A stretch of 46,446 nucleotides of DNA from JBFMGS01 sp040752635 (lineage in GTDB: Bacteria; Bacillota; SHA-98; UBA4971), in NCBI GenBank assembly GCA_040752635.1, contig JBFMGS010000012.1, forward strand, positions 1 through 46,446. The letters run 5' to 3'. Each line of letters opens with the position of its first letter. The stretch's first letter is position 1. The notes under the pieces were generated by a model. The model was not told the DNA's origin, ran no database searches, and was given only the letters and a program-made list of their open reading frames with translations. Of the stretch, positions 16,765 to 24,630 are shown one piece after another. The translations under genes and the position numbers were made by a program.

Positions 16765-16846
16765 AAAGCGGTAGGGGCGTTCCAAGCCTCACATGCCCGG
16801 ACTTCCGAGACCCGTGCTGTGTGGCCTGACACGCCCCTACCGCGAC
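16765..16846 (-). terminator. Long-stem terminator after metK
   Basis: A perfect 13-bp inverted repeat, 16768-16780 and 16831-16843 (GCGGTAGGGGCGT and complement), encloses about 50 bases that can fold further. On the minus strand it ends in TTTTC. It lies about 36 bases after the metK stop. Plus-strand transcription would also meet the stem followed by GACTTTT. Confidence 0.75.
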
Positions 16847-16881
16847 TTTTCGAGATTTTCGGGCATTCGACCAGGCTCGTC

Positions 16882-18105
16882 CTAGAACGCATCGGCCTTG
16901 AGGTCGTCCACCTTGTCAAGCCTCTCCCATGGCAGATCGAGGTCCGCCCGGCCGAAATGGCCGTATGCCGCGACCTGACTGTATATAGGCCTGCGCAGGC
17001 CGAGCCTTTCTATGATCGCGGCGGGTCGGAGATCGAAGTGCTTGCGGATAAGCGCGAGTATGTCCTCGTCGCAAAGCTTGCCTGTGCCGAACGTTTCCAC
17101 GCCCACCGACACGGGGTGTGCCACCCCGATCACGTACGACGCATGCACTTCGCATTTGTCCGCGATTCCTGCCGCCACTATGTTCTTCGCCACCCAGCGA
17201 AGAGCGTAGGACGCGGATCTATCAACCTTGGTCGGGTCTTTCCCGGAGAACGATCCCCCGCCGTGACGCGCAGCGCCGCCGTATGTATCCACTATGATCT
17301 TGCGTCCCGTCAGGCCGGAGTCGCCGTGGGGGCCGCCCACCACGAAGCGCCCCGTGGGGTTTATGAACAGCTTCGTCCGCTCGTCCAGGAGCGAGGCAGG
17401 GAGCACGTGGCGGATCACTTTCTCGGTGATGTCGCGCTTCAGCGTTTCGTAGTCAACTTTCGGGTGGTGCTGCGCAGACACCACGACGGCCTCGATTCTT
17501 ACAGGAGTGTCGTCCTGGTATTCCACGGTCACCTGCGTTTTCCCATCAGGCCGCAGGTATGGCAGCACCTTCTCCTTGCGCACCTGCGTGAGGCGTCGGG
17601 CCAACTTGTGCGCCAACATGATGGGCATGGGCATGAGCTCAGGGGTCTCGCGCGTGGCAAACCCATACATGAGTCCCTGGTCGCCGGCGCCGAGGTGCTC
17701 AAACCCGTTCACCGCGCCTGCCGCCTCCACCTGCCTCGCTTCAAGCGACTCATTTACGCCTATGGCGATGTCCGGCGACTGCTCGTGTATGGAATTGATG
17801 ACACCGCAGGTATCAGCGTCGAACCCGTATTTCGCCCTGGTGTAGCCGATCTCCCGTACGGTTTCCCGCACGATGTGCGGGATATCTACGTAGCACGAGG
17901 TCGTTATCTCGCCTATCACGATGACAAGCCCGGTCGTCGCAGCAACCTCGCAGGCCACGCGGGCATCGTCGTCCTGTTCCAGGATGGCATCGAGCACCGA
18001 GTCGGCTATCTTATCGCAAAGCTTGTCTGGGTGGCCTTCGGTGACTGATTCAGACGTAAAGAGTTGCTTTGGCTTACTGCATGGACCTTCCATAGCTCCA
18101 GCCAT
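16882..18105 (-). CDS. metK: S-adenosylmethionine synthetase
   Basis: A 407-residue methionine adenosyltransferase that makes SAM from methionine and ATP in the cytoplasm. Signature motifs are SVTEGHPDKLCDKIADSVLDA near the N-terminus, GAGDQGLMYGFA (about 130) and GGGSFSGKDPTKVDRSASY (about 270). The ATG at 18105 has AAGGAGG 8 bases upstream; the frame extends to 18156 but the extension lacks a ribosome site. It is a single gene with its own promoter, SAM-I riboswitch and long-stem terminator, so SAM should lower its own synthesis. Confidence 0.97.
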   Translation of the reverse strand: MAGAMEGPCSKPKQLFTSESVTEGHPDKLCDKIADSVLDAILEQDDDARVACEVAATTGLVIVIGEITTSCYVDIPHIVRETVREIGYTRAKYGFDADTCGVINSIHEQSPDIAIGVNESLEARQVEAAGAVNGFEHLGAGDQGLMYGFATRETPELMPMPIMLAHKLARRLTQVRKEKVLPYLRPDGKTQVTVEYQDDTPVRIEAVVVSAQHHPKVDYETLKRDITEKVIRHVLPASLLDERTKLFINPTGRFVVGGPHGDSGLTGRKIIVDTYGGAARHGGGSFSGKDPTKVDRSASYALRWVAKNIVAAGIADKCEVHASYVIGVAHPVSVGVETFGTGKLCDEDILALIRKHFDLRPAAIIERLGLRRPIYSQVAAYGHFGRADLDLPWERLDKVDDLKADAF

Positions 18106-18238
18106 GGCACATTCCTCCTTGTTCAGATCATCTGAGACCTTGATATCGCCAACCACACCACCGCCGCCGCCTGTAAGACGGCGGTTGCCGTACCTGCTTC
18201 TACGCCAAGCATGTCAGGACAAACCAGGGTAAACACAC

Positions 18239-18269
18239 AAAAACGCCCCTTCCGCGCTTGGGAAGAGGC
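18239..18269 (-). terminator. Terminator of the SAM-I riboswitch
   Basis: On the minus strand CCTCTTCC pairs with GGAAGGGG over a 7-base loop and is followed by CGTTTTTTG. It lies directly after the aptamer and about 135 bases before the metK start. Confidence 0.88.
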
Positions 18270-18271
18270 TG

Positions 18272-18392
18272 TCGTCTCCTATCTCCCAGAACGGAAGTTC
18301 TGCAGGATTTGGCACCGTGCGTGCGGACTATGCGCCGCCGGTTGCCGGGCTTCATCGGGCCCGTCCCTCAGCCGCTCTTGATAAGAGTCTTC
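18272..18392 (-). promoter_or_regulatory. SAM-I (S-box) riboswitch upstream of metK
   Basis: The minus strand reads the S-box conserved elements in order: CTCTTATCAAGAG (kink-turn side of P1/P2), GGCTGAGGGA, GGGCCCGATGAAGCCCGGCA, CAACCGGC, GGTGCCAAATCCTGC and a closing GGGAGATAGGAG. It is followed by an intrinsic terminator. S-box riboswitches bind SAM and stop transcription when SAM is abundant. Confidence 0.96.
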
Positions 18393-18424
18393 CACTATAT
18401 TGTGTTTTCCAGATCTCTGGTAGT

Positions 18425-18453
18425 ATTATACTATCACTGCAGGACAAACGCAA
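18425..18453 (-). promoter_or_regulatory. Promoter of the metK transcript
   Basis: On the minus strand TTGCGT and a perfect TATAAT are separated by 17 bases. The predicted start near 18418 is about 25 bases upstream of the S-box aptamer. Confidence 0.65.
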
Positions 18454-18586
18454 CTGACTTTCGACCGACTCTCGAAAAAAAACGGCGAAACCTGCGGTAA
18501 CAAGAACGAGGTCAGTACTTAGAGCCAGCATATCGGAAGGATGCGCGGCTTTCAGGCTACCAGCCCGGTCGGGCAGCCTGCCCGGA

Positions 18587-20167
18587 TCAGAGGATCGCGG
18601 CGAGAGCCTGTGTAGCCAGCACCACGAGCACCAGCGCGAAAGGGTAAGTTGCTGCGTACGGAGCCGCCACCTCATCGCTGCCGGCGGCCGCGATGAGAGC
18701 CCCGAGCGCCGGAGTGCTTGTCATGCCCCCGCATATGCTGCCGAGCGCGTCCGGCAAGCTCAACCTGAACAGCCAGCTCGCCAGGGCAAACCCGAGAAAC
18801 ATGGGAATCAGCGTGATGAGCGCGCCGCCTGCGAACAGGAGCCAGCCATACTTCCCCACGGTCTCGACGAAGCCGCGGCCCGCAGCCACGCCCGCACTGG
18901 CGAGGAACAGCACGAGCCCGATCTCCCGCGTCACTGCCAGGAGCCGGCCCGGCGGCCTGAGAGACCAGGGCCCGATGCCGCCGAAGTGACCCACGATAAG
19001 CCCTGCCAGAAGCGGCCCGCCTGCAAGGCCGAGGCTTATCGCGCCCGCACCCGGGATCTCCAGACGGATGCGGCTTACAAGCAGGCCCACCGCAAGCACG
19101 AGGCTCAGCGCGAGCATCCCGGTGGGCTCGAGCGCCCTCCTCTGACGCCCCATGGTCTGCTGAAACCTGTCTTGCGCGAACGGGGGCCCCACCGCCCGCA
19201 CGATATCGTTGTGTTCAAGCACCGTGTCAGCGCCGGGCGTGAACTCAATCCCCGCCCTCCTGATCCTTGTGAGGATCACGCCGCAGCCTTCATGGGGGTT
19301 CAGTTCCCGAACCTTCTTGCCGGCCACCTTGCGGTTTTCGATGACAAAGTCGCGCACTTCGATCCCCGGCTCATCCATGGCAAGTCGAGTTCTCCGCCCG
19401 ATGATCTGCTCTAGTTTGGCCAGAGCCTCCTCGGTGCCTACAGCACGGATGCCGTCGCCTTTCATAAGGACGGTATCGCCAAAGGCTGCATGGACTTGCT
19501 TTCCCCTCCGAACCCTCGACACTATCGCGCCGGTGCGAGAAGCGATGCCAAGCTCCGAAAGAGTCTTGCGATCCGCATCCGGGTGCTCGACGATGAACTC
19601 TCGCACCAGCAGGGTCGCCTTCTCGGAGAGGTCCCCCACCTGAGAGAGCCTCGCCACCTCATCCTTGAGGTTCTTTCTCACGAGGTAAGGAAGGGCCTGA
19701 ACAAACAGCACAACGCCCACCACGCCGAACGGGTAAGCTATCCCGTACCCGATGGACGCCGAGCTATCGCGCGTGGCCTCAAGAGCCACGGCGAGCCCGG
19801 GCGTAGTGGTGAGCGCCCCGGTGTAAATGCCGACAGAGAGAGCCCGAGGAATTCCGAAAACCCTTGCAAGCGCTACGGTCGCCATCGCCCCGGACGCTAC
19901 GATGGCGAGAGCTATGGCTCCATAGGACATTGCGTTTCGCTTAAGGTTCCGAAAGAACCTGGGGCCCGCCGTGAGCCCGACGGAACCTACGAAAAGCGCA
20001 AGGCCAAGGTCCCGGACGACGCCCGGGATCTCATAGCCAAGGTGCCCGAAGTACAGGGCTGCGAGCAATACCCCTGACGTCCCGAGTTGCACACCCTTGA
20101 CGCTCACGCTTCCGAGGACATACCCGATGACTGCAAGAACGAATAGTACTTCAAGGGGACCTACCAT
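18587..20167 (-). CDS. AspT/YidE/YbjL-type antiporter with TrkA-C domains
   Basis: A 526-residue transporter with the duplicated layout of the aspartate:alanine exchanger (AAE) family. An N-terminal set of membrane helices (about 5-165) contains GALTTTPGLAVALE, two central cytoplasmic TrkA-C-like domains span about 185-345, and a second membrane half (355-526) has the matching motif GGMTSTPALGALIAAAG. These internally repeated motifs are diagnostic of the family, which exchanges small carboxylates or amino acids; the substrate here cannot be told. A GGAGGT lies 13 bases before the ATG, rather far. Confidence 0.88.
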   Translation of the reverse strand: MVGPLEVLFVLAVIGYVLGSVSVKGVQLGTSGVLLAALYFGHLGYEIPGVVRDLGLALFVGSVGLTAGPRFFRNLKRNAMSYGAIALAIVASGAMATVALARVFGIPRALSVGIYTGALTTTPGLAVALEATRDSSASIGYGIAYPFGVVGVVLFVQALPYLVRKNLKDEVARLSQVGDLSEKATLLVREFIVEHPDADRKTLSELGIASRTGAIVSRVRRGKQVHAAFGDTVLMKGDGIRAVGTEEALAKLEQIIGRRTRLAMDEPGIEVRDFVIENRKVAGKKVRELNPHEGCGVILTRIRRAGIEFTPGADTVLEHNDIVRAVGPPFAQDRFQQTMGRQRRALEPTGMLALSLVLAVGLLVSRIRLEIPGAGAISLGLAGGPLLAGLIVGHFGGIGPWSLRPPGRLLAVTREIGLVLFLASAGVAAGRGFVETVGKYGWLLFAGGALITLIPMFLGFALASWLFRLSLPDALGSICGGMTSTPALGALIAAAGSDEVAAPYAATYPFALVLVVLATQALAAIL

Positions 20168-20230
20168 GACTTTTTGCCCTACCTCCCCGGCCGCCCGAAA
20201 GACTTCCCGAATGACCTATGGAACGGCCCC

Positions 20231-20695
20231 TCAGCATTCTACTACATCACCATGCAGTCTACCAGACGGGCGCGAGGAAAAGTCCGGGGGCGGGGCAGGT
20301 GGAGATGTCAATCCCCATATCCATTCAACAAACCGCTGCCCGGCGTCCTCGCCAGAGGCCGCAAGTTCCCAGCAGGTCGCCAGGAACTCGTCCGGACTTC
20401 CATCTATCGCAGAGAACCCCTTTGCTGTGAATGTGCGCTCGTGGCTGGTGGCGATGGTTCCTCCTTCAGAGGACAAACCTCGAAGTCTTATGCCTGTCCG
20501 CGGCATAGGCCAGGTTCCACGTACCAAAGACGTTGTTGTTGATGGTTTCCTCAAGGTCCATCTCCATCATGGGTGCGTGCTTGTGTGCGGCAGCGCGGAA
20601 CACCACCTCCGGCTTGTGGTGCGTGAATACGCTCTCCATCCGCCACGAATTCCTTATGTCGAGGTATCGGATGGAGGAATCACGACACCTTGTGA
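20231..20695 (-). pseudogene. Remnant of a CapD/FlaA1-like nucleotide-sugar dehydratase
   Basis: On the minus strand, 20695-20466 encodes an internal piece typical of CapD/FlaA1 short-chain dehydrogenases: DIRNSWRMESVF, PEVVFRAAAHKHAPMMEMD, then EETINNNVFGTWNLAYAADR and HKTSRFVL before a stop. A different frame from about 20470 to 20231 resumes with EGGTIATSHERTFTAKGF and CWELAASGEDAGQRFVEWI, like the C-terminal end of the same family. The piece between, which would carry the active-site TDK and YxxxK residues, is absent, and the N-terminal Rossmann motif is missing too. So this is a gene deleted internally and at its 5' end. It sits beside a wzz-like gene, pointing to a decayed polysaccharide locus. 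Confidence 0.75.
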
Positions 20696-20868
20696 CGAAT
20701 CAACAGCCTAGACTTGGGTTTTAAAGCGTTCAACGAATGTGCTGGTGCATCAATGCAAGTGTGGCGAGGTTCCAGAAGGAGGGTAAGCTGCAGGGCCCTG
20801 GTCTTTTCTGCGGGTCTGTGATATCCAGGATAAGGCAAGGGTGAGGCAACGGGTCCTGCGGCGCACGC
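20696..20868. other. Intergenic region before the wzz-like gene
   Basis: No gene is seen. The region should contain the plus-strand promoter of the chain-length gene, but no clear -35/-10 pair is visible. Confidence 0.35.
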
Positions 20869-22146
20869 GTGGAACATCAAGGTGAGTACGCAGATGAGGT
20901 CGATCTCAGGGAGTACATCGAGGTTTTGTGGCGCGGAAAGTGGATCATAGCAGCGATCACCCTTTCCGCCATGGTCTTCTCCGGGTTCATCAGCTTCTTC
21001 GTGCTGGACCCGGTGTATGAGTCCAGCACAGTGCTGGCAGTAAGCCCCCCCGAAGAGGTCCAAGCGGAGCTCGCAGACCCGGTCATAGCAGGCATCATCG
21101 GCGGAACGCCACAGGCGCATATCAGGCTCCTTCAGGACCCGGCAATCCTGCAACGCGTGGTGAGCTCGCTCAAGATACCCGTCAGCGTCGCTGGCCTGGC
21201 AGGCAACGTCAGGGCAAGGGCAGCAGGCGACGCAGCGAAGGGCGACAGACTTATAGAGATAACAGTGAAAGACCGGTCGCCCGAGAACGCAAGGGTTATA
21301 GCACATGCAGTCGTTACTGAGTATGTGAGCTACCTATCCGATCTGGTTTCGGCGCGCCTTTCCTCGCGTAAACAAGCGGTCTCTGCCGAACTTGCCGAGC
21401 AGCAAGCCAGGATGGCCGATGCGGCGAAGCAACTGAAAGAACTCCTGCAGAAATCGGGTGGTGCCGAGCTCCTCAAGCAGGAGATCAAGGCAAGGACCGC
21501 GACGCTGGCCAACTACCGGTGGGAAGACGCCCGGCTGAGCAGCGAGCTTCGTGCAGCGTCTGAATCTCTACACGTCCTCGAGCAACAACTCAAGGATGTG
21601 CCGAAAACGATCCCGGTGGTTTGGACATCAACACAGGAAAAGTCCGATGCATCGTCCCCTGCCCCCGGTACCACTGCGTATACAGGGGACCAGATCAACC
21701 CCGCCTATACGTCGCTTTTGAACGAAGTGTCCCAGAAAAGGGCAACTGTGGCCGATCTGAAGGCACGGGCAGAGGAGGGCCGCAGGGCTATCCCCGTGCT
21801 GGAGAAGGAGATAGTACAACTCACACTGAGGCTCACGGAGGAGCAGGTAGCAGAGGAGAAGCTCCAGAGACTGCTTGATGCTGCGGAGTCACGCTATCGA
21901 GACCTCGTCGAGCAGTTGCACGCGCTCGAGGCAACGCAAGCGCATGCTGTCGTTGGATCTGCAGTGGGAGTGGTAGCGCCGGCATCAACGCCCACAGAGC
22001 CTTCCGGACCGAGGAGGTCTCTTAACATAGCTATCGCGGGCGTGCTCGGCGTGATGGTTAGCGTTTTCGCAGTGTTTCTGATGCATTACTGGTATAGCTC
22101 CCAGCCGAAGCCAGGGACATCGTCACGGGCAGCAACGTCGCGTTAG
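20869..22146 (+). CDS. Wzz-like polysaccharide chain-length/co-polymerase protein
   Basis: A 425-residue protein with the Wzz layout. It has a short cytoplasmic N-terminus with the typical DLREYIEVLWRGKWII, a first membrane helix at about 27-46, a large external region with long predicted coiled coils (about 155-235 and 285-365) and a second membrane helix near 385-408. A short tail carries no tyrosine-kinase domain. Such proteins set polymer length and link synthesis to export. The GTG start has no clear ribosome site; the conserved DLREYIEVL begins at residue 12, so any true start must lie close. It is the only plus-strand gene here and follows the dehydratase remnant. Confidence 0.8.
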   Translation: MEHQGEYADEVDLREYIEVLWRGKWIIAAITLSAMVFSGFISFFVLDPVYESSTVLAVSPPEEVQAELADPVIAGIIGGTPQAHIRLLQDPAILQRVVSSLKIPVSVAGLAGNVRARAAGDAAKGDRLIEITVKDRSPENARVIAHAVVTEYVSYLSDLVSARLSSRKQAVSAELAEQQARMADAAKQLKELLQKSGGAELLKQEIKARTATLANYRWEDARLSSELRAASESLHVLEQQLKDVPKTIPVVWTSTQEKSDASSPAPGTTAYTGDQINPAYTSLLNEVSQKRATVADLKARAEEGRRAIPVLEKEIVQLTLRLTEEQVAEEKLQRLLDAAESRYRDLVEQLHALEATQAHAVVGSAVGVVAPASTPTEPSGPRRSLNIAIAGVLGVMVSVFAVFLMHYWYSSQPKPGTSSRAATSR

Positions 22147-22187
22147 CAGGAAGCGGCATCGGGTGAGGTGCTGCCCAGGCCAAGCGG

Positions 22188-22209
22188 GGGGCGAGAGTCT
22201 CGTCGCCCC
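22188..22209. terminator. Hairpin between convergent genes
   Basis: GGGGCGA and TCGCCCC form a 7-bp stem with an 8-base loop that can pair further (GAG/CTC). It lies between the ends of the wzz-like and DUF456 genes and could serve both, but no T run follows. Confidence 0.4.
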
Positions 22210-22244
22210 ACGACCCCCTTCACCACCCGCCCGTGCCGGCTGAC

Positions 22245-22727
22245 TCATGCGAGAACTGTCCAGAAGAACCACACGATCATAGCGATCTCTACGGCTAACT
22301 TGAGCAAGGTTCCGCTCACAAGTCCGATAAGCGTGCCGAAAGCAGCGCGGAAAGCGTCCCTCCCCCGCCTACCTTTGAGCAATTCGGCCAGGAAAGCTCC
22401 TGCGAACGGTCCGACGACGATACCGGCAGGGCCGAGAATGAAAGGTCCGGCAAGAATGCCAGCAATAGCCCCATAAATCGCGGCGGATGACCCACCGTAT
22501 CGCCTGGCTCCATAAGCGGTCGCCGCATAATCGATAAGCAGAGTCAGCGCGACTGCAACGCCTTGCCACACGTAGAACGATGCTGTGAGCTCCGAAAAGC
22601 CGGTGAAAAGACCATATATGAGCATTCCCAACCAGATAAGAGGCGCCCCGGGAAGCGCCGGGAGTATGGTGCCGGCGAGTCCCAGGACGAAGAGAGGAAT
22701 GGCAAGAACCATTCCGATCGCAGCCAT
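22245..22727 (-). CDS. DUF456 membrane protein
   Basis: A 160-residue polytopic membrane protein of the DUF456 family. It shows GLAGTILPALPGAPLIWLGMLIYGLFTGF near the start, a glycine-rich central helix (YGAIAGILAGPFILGPAGIVVGPFAGAFLAELL) and KGRRGRDAFRAAFGTLIGLVSGTLLKLAVEIAM. The function of the family is unknown. The ATG at 22727 has GAGGTGG about 5 bases upstream; the frame could run to 22832, but that extension overlaps the dispersed palindromic repeat. A copy of that repeat sits about 50 bases upstream of the start, within the presumed leader. Confidence 0.82.
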   Translation of the reverse strand: MAAIGMVLAIPLFVLGLAGTILPALPGAPLIWLGMLIYGLFTGFSELTASFYVWQGVAVALTLLIDYAATAYGARRYGGSSAAIYGAIAGILAGPFILGPAGIVVGPFAGAFLAELLKGRRGRDAFRAAFGTLIGLVSGTLLKLAVEIAMIVWFFWTVLA

Positions 22728-22778
22728 CCGAACCACCTCGCCCGCGTTGCCCTCACTCACTGTGCGGACTCTTGCCCC

Positions 22779-22872
22779 GGGTTGCCGGTGTTGCATCCGG
22801 TACTGTCCAAATTGCAACGCCCCGTCATGCAATCACCGGCAACCCCTCGGCAAAGTGGGGAAGGTTTCTGAG
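22779..22872 (-). repeat. Dispersed hairpin element, copy 1
   Basis: A 12-bp inverted repeat (GGGTTGCCGGTG with CACCGGCAACCC) is extended by TTGCAT/ATGCAA and shares its flank with copies at 30106-30232 and 40164-40276. It lies in the presumed leader of the DUF456 gene. This copy carries about 20 extra bases in the loop. Confidence 0.85.
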
Positions 22873-22958
22873 CCCCAACTTAGGATGCTGCCGGCAAGGC
22901 CGCGGCATTCACTCCGCAGATAGCCGCTCGTGCAAGGCCCTGGAACCCTCCCTACGCC

Positions 22959-23822
22959 CTACGTGGCCGCGTGTCGCGCAAGCCAGGAGGCGACATCACG
23001 AAGCACCTCGTCGCGGTTGAGGTCGCTGAACAGTTCATGGTAACTGTCGGAGTATACGCGCAATTCCCGGTCCTGGCAGGTCATAGCTGCGTAGAAGCGC
23101 TTTGTCGCGTACGGGGATACCAGGCCATCCTTGCCCGCTTGCAGGATGAGACAAGGTAGCCTCACGAACGGTGCTCGTGACATCACCTTCGCCATCTGGT
23201 CCGAAAGCTCTACGTAGAAGCGCAGCGTGATCTTAGGGTGCCTGAGCGGGTCGCTGACGTAAGCGGCTACCACGGCAGGGTCCCGGGATATGGCGCCGGG
23301 CGGGATCCCGCTGTCCACCGACACCTTCGGGAACAACCGCGCGGCAAGCCGCCCCAACGTTTCTTTGATCTTTGGGACCTTCATTGACAGCGCGAGGCAC
23401 GGGCTTGAGACTATGAGCCCGTCAACCACGCACGATGCGGGATCGGCATACTTTATCGCATACGAGAGCGCAGTCAGACCGCCGATGCTGTGGCCGAGTA
23501 AGAACAGTTTGGCCTGTCCGGGCGTGCTCGCCCGGACGAAATCACAGAACAGCTTCAAGTCGTCCACGATCTGCTCGTAGCGGTCCACGTGCCCACGCAT
23601 GCCTTCGGACCGCCCGTGGCCTCGGTTATCCAGCCCCCATACTGCATAGCCGCGGGGCACCAGGTACTCCACCACGTTCTGGTAGCGCCCCGAATGCTCC
23701 GCGCCCCCATGGGTCACCACTATCGCCGCCCGGGGCGTGCGCCCCTCTGGCAGCCAGCACTGGTGGAAGAGCCTCAGCCCGCCTGTGCCCTCGATGAAGC
23801 CGGTGTTGGACACCTGCATCAT
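22959..23822 (-). CDS. Monoacylglycerol lipase/lysophospholipase-like alpha/beta hydrolase
   Basis: A 287-residue Hydrolase_4-type enzyme. It has the oxyanion segment VVTHGGAEHSGRY, then DNRGHGRSEGMRGHVD, the nucleophile elbow LLGHSIGG (Ser), the acid in AGKDGLVSP, and the catalytic His in DSYHELFSD. These are the marks of cytoplasmic or membrane-associated monoglyceride lipases acting on lysolipids; no signal peptide is present. The ATG at 23822 has GGGAGG 6 bases upstream, while the longer frame to 23906 adds only Arg/Gly-rich sequence. It stands just downstream of the unknown coiled-coil gene. Confidence 0.88.
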   Translation of the reverse strand: MMQVSNTGFIEGTGGLRLFHQCWLPEGRTPRAAIVVTHGGAEHSGRYQNVVEYLVPRGYAVWGLDNRGHGRSEGMRGHVDRYEQIVDDLKLFCDFVRASTPGQAKLFLLGHSIGGLTALSYAIKYADPASCVVDGLIVSSPCLALSMKVPKIKETLGRLAARLFPKVSVDSGIPPGAISRDPAVVAAYVSDPLRHPKITLRFYVELSDQMAKVMSRAPFVRLPCLILQAGKDGLVSPYATKRFYAAMTCQDRELRVYSDSYHELFSDLNRDEVLRDVASWLARHAAT

Positions 23823-23908
23823 GGTCTCCCTCCCTCGCAACCGGTTTCCACGACCGGTCACGCGGTGGATTCGCCACGGGTTCCCCGCTTCCTCCTTGCC
23901 GGCCAACT

Positions 23909-24484
23909 TTAGTCCGCCAGTCGTTTTAACTGTGCGTTTACTTCCTCCAGTCTGCTGCTCAGCTGCCTCATCTGCTCCTGGGCGATCGTCATGTAGTAGT
24001 CAAGCTCCTCCTTGCGGCCACCCGGGTCCGCTTCTAGCAACTTCTTGCACTCCGCGTATATGTCTAGAGCACGGTCCATTTCAGCGCGTAACACCCTGGC
24101 CTCTTCCTCTGCGGCCTCGGCGCTGCCCTTCACGTACGATACGTCTGGAAGAAGGACCTGCCGGTACCACGGCGCTTCATCTGAGTGCTCGAAGTTGAGC
24201 GAAACGCAGATCGGCTTGTCAGTGTTGCTGGCCGCCGCGACGAAAGCCATAGGGTTGGGGACGATCACTCCTCCTACTGTCGCCCTGAAAGGCTCAGCAG
24301 GCCAGACGGTGAGCCTTCCTTGCGACAGCCTGAGCGAAATGTCAGCCCCGGCGGGGTTCTGAACGAAATGGACGCGGTCGATCTGTCCGACAAGGAACCC
24401 CATGATATAGGCAAGACCCGGGTCGTTCCCCACTATCATGGTAAAGTTGTTGATCGCCTCGAGCTTCTTCGACCGGCTCACCAT
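23909..24484 (-). CDS. Unknown protein with C-terminal coiled coil
   Basis: A 191-residue protein that I do not recognise. Residues 1-110 look globular and beta-rich with no signal peptide or membrane helix (MIVGNDPGLAYIMGFLVGQIDRVHF...). Residues about 122-190 are strongly helical and charged (AEAAEEEARVLRAEMDRALDIYAECKK..., EQMRQLSSRLEEVNAQLKRL) and likely form a coiled coil. The ATG has GGAGG 11 bases upstream. The gene ends 86 bases before the hydrolase start, so the two may be co-transcribed, but the context gives no firm function. Confidence 0.7.
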   Translation of the reverse strand: MVSRSKKLEAINNFTMIVGNDPGLAYIMGFLVGQIDRVHFVQNPAGADISLRLSQGRLTVWPAEPFRATVGGVIVPNPMAFVAAASNTDKPICVSLNFEHSDEAPWYRQVLLPDVSYVKGSAEAAEEEARVLRAEMDRALDIYAECKKLLEADPGGRKEELDYYMTIAQEQMRQLSSRLEEVNAQLKRLAD

Positions 24485-24596
24485 TTCTTAACTGGCCTCC
24501 AAATACCCGGTGCTTGTCAGCATCTCTCTTGCTAACATCTCCAATGATATTCTAACGCAAAACCGCCGACTTGAAATCCCCTCTGGCAAGCAAAGA

Positions 24597-24624
24597 TTGT
24601 GCTAGGGGAGTTCTGTGCTAGAAT
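24597..24624 (+). promoter_or_regulatory. Promoter of the glycosyltransferase gene
   Basis: TTGTGC and TAGAAT are separated by 16 bases. The expected transcription start falls at or within a few bases of the ATG at 24631, suggesting a leaderless or nearly leaderless mRNA. Confidence 0.45.
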
Positions 24625-24630
24625 GAAGGT

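Noticed and set aside
16819..18048. Plus-strand frame of 409 codons opposite metK
   Set aside because: metK is certain on the other strand; the frame has a His/Arg-rich shadow composition and no family features.
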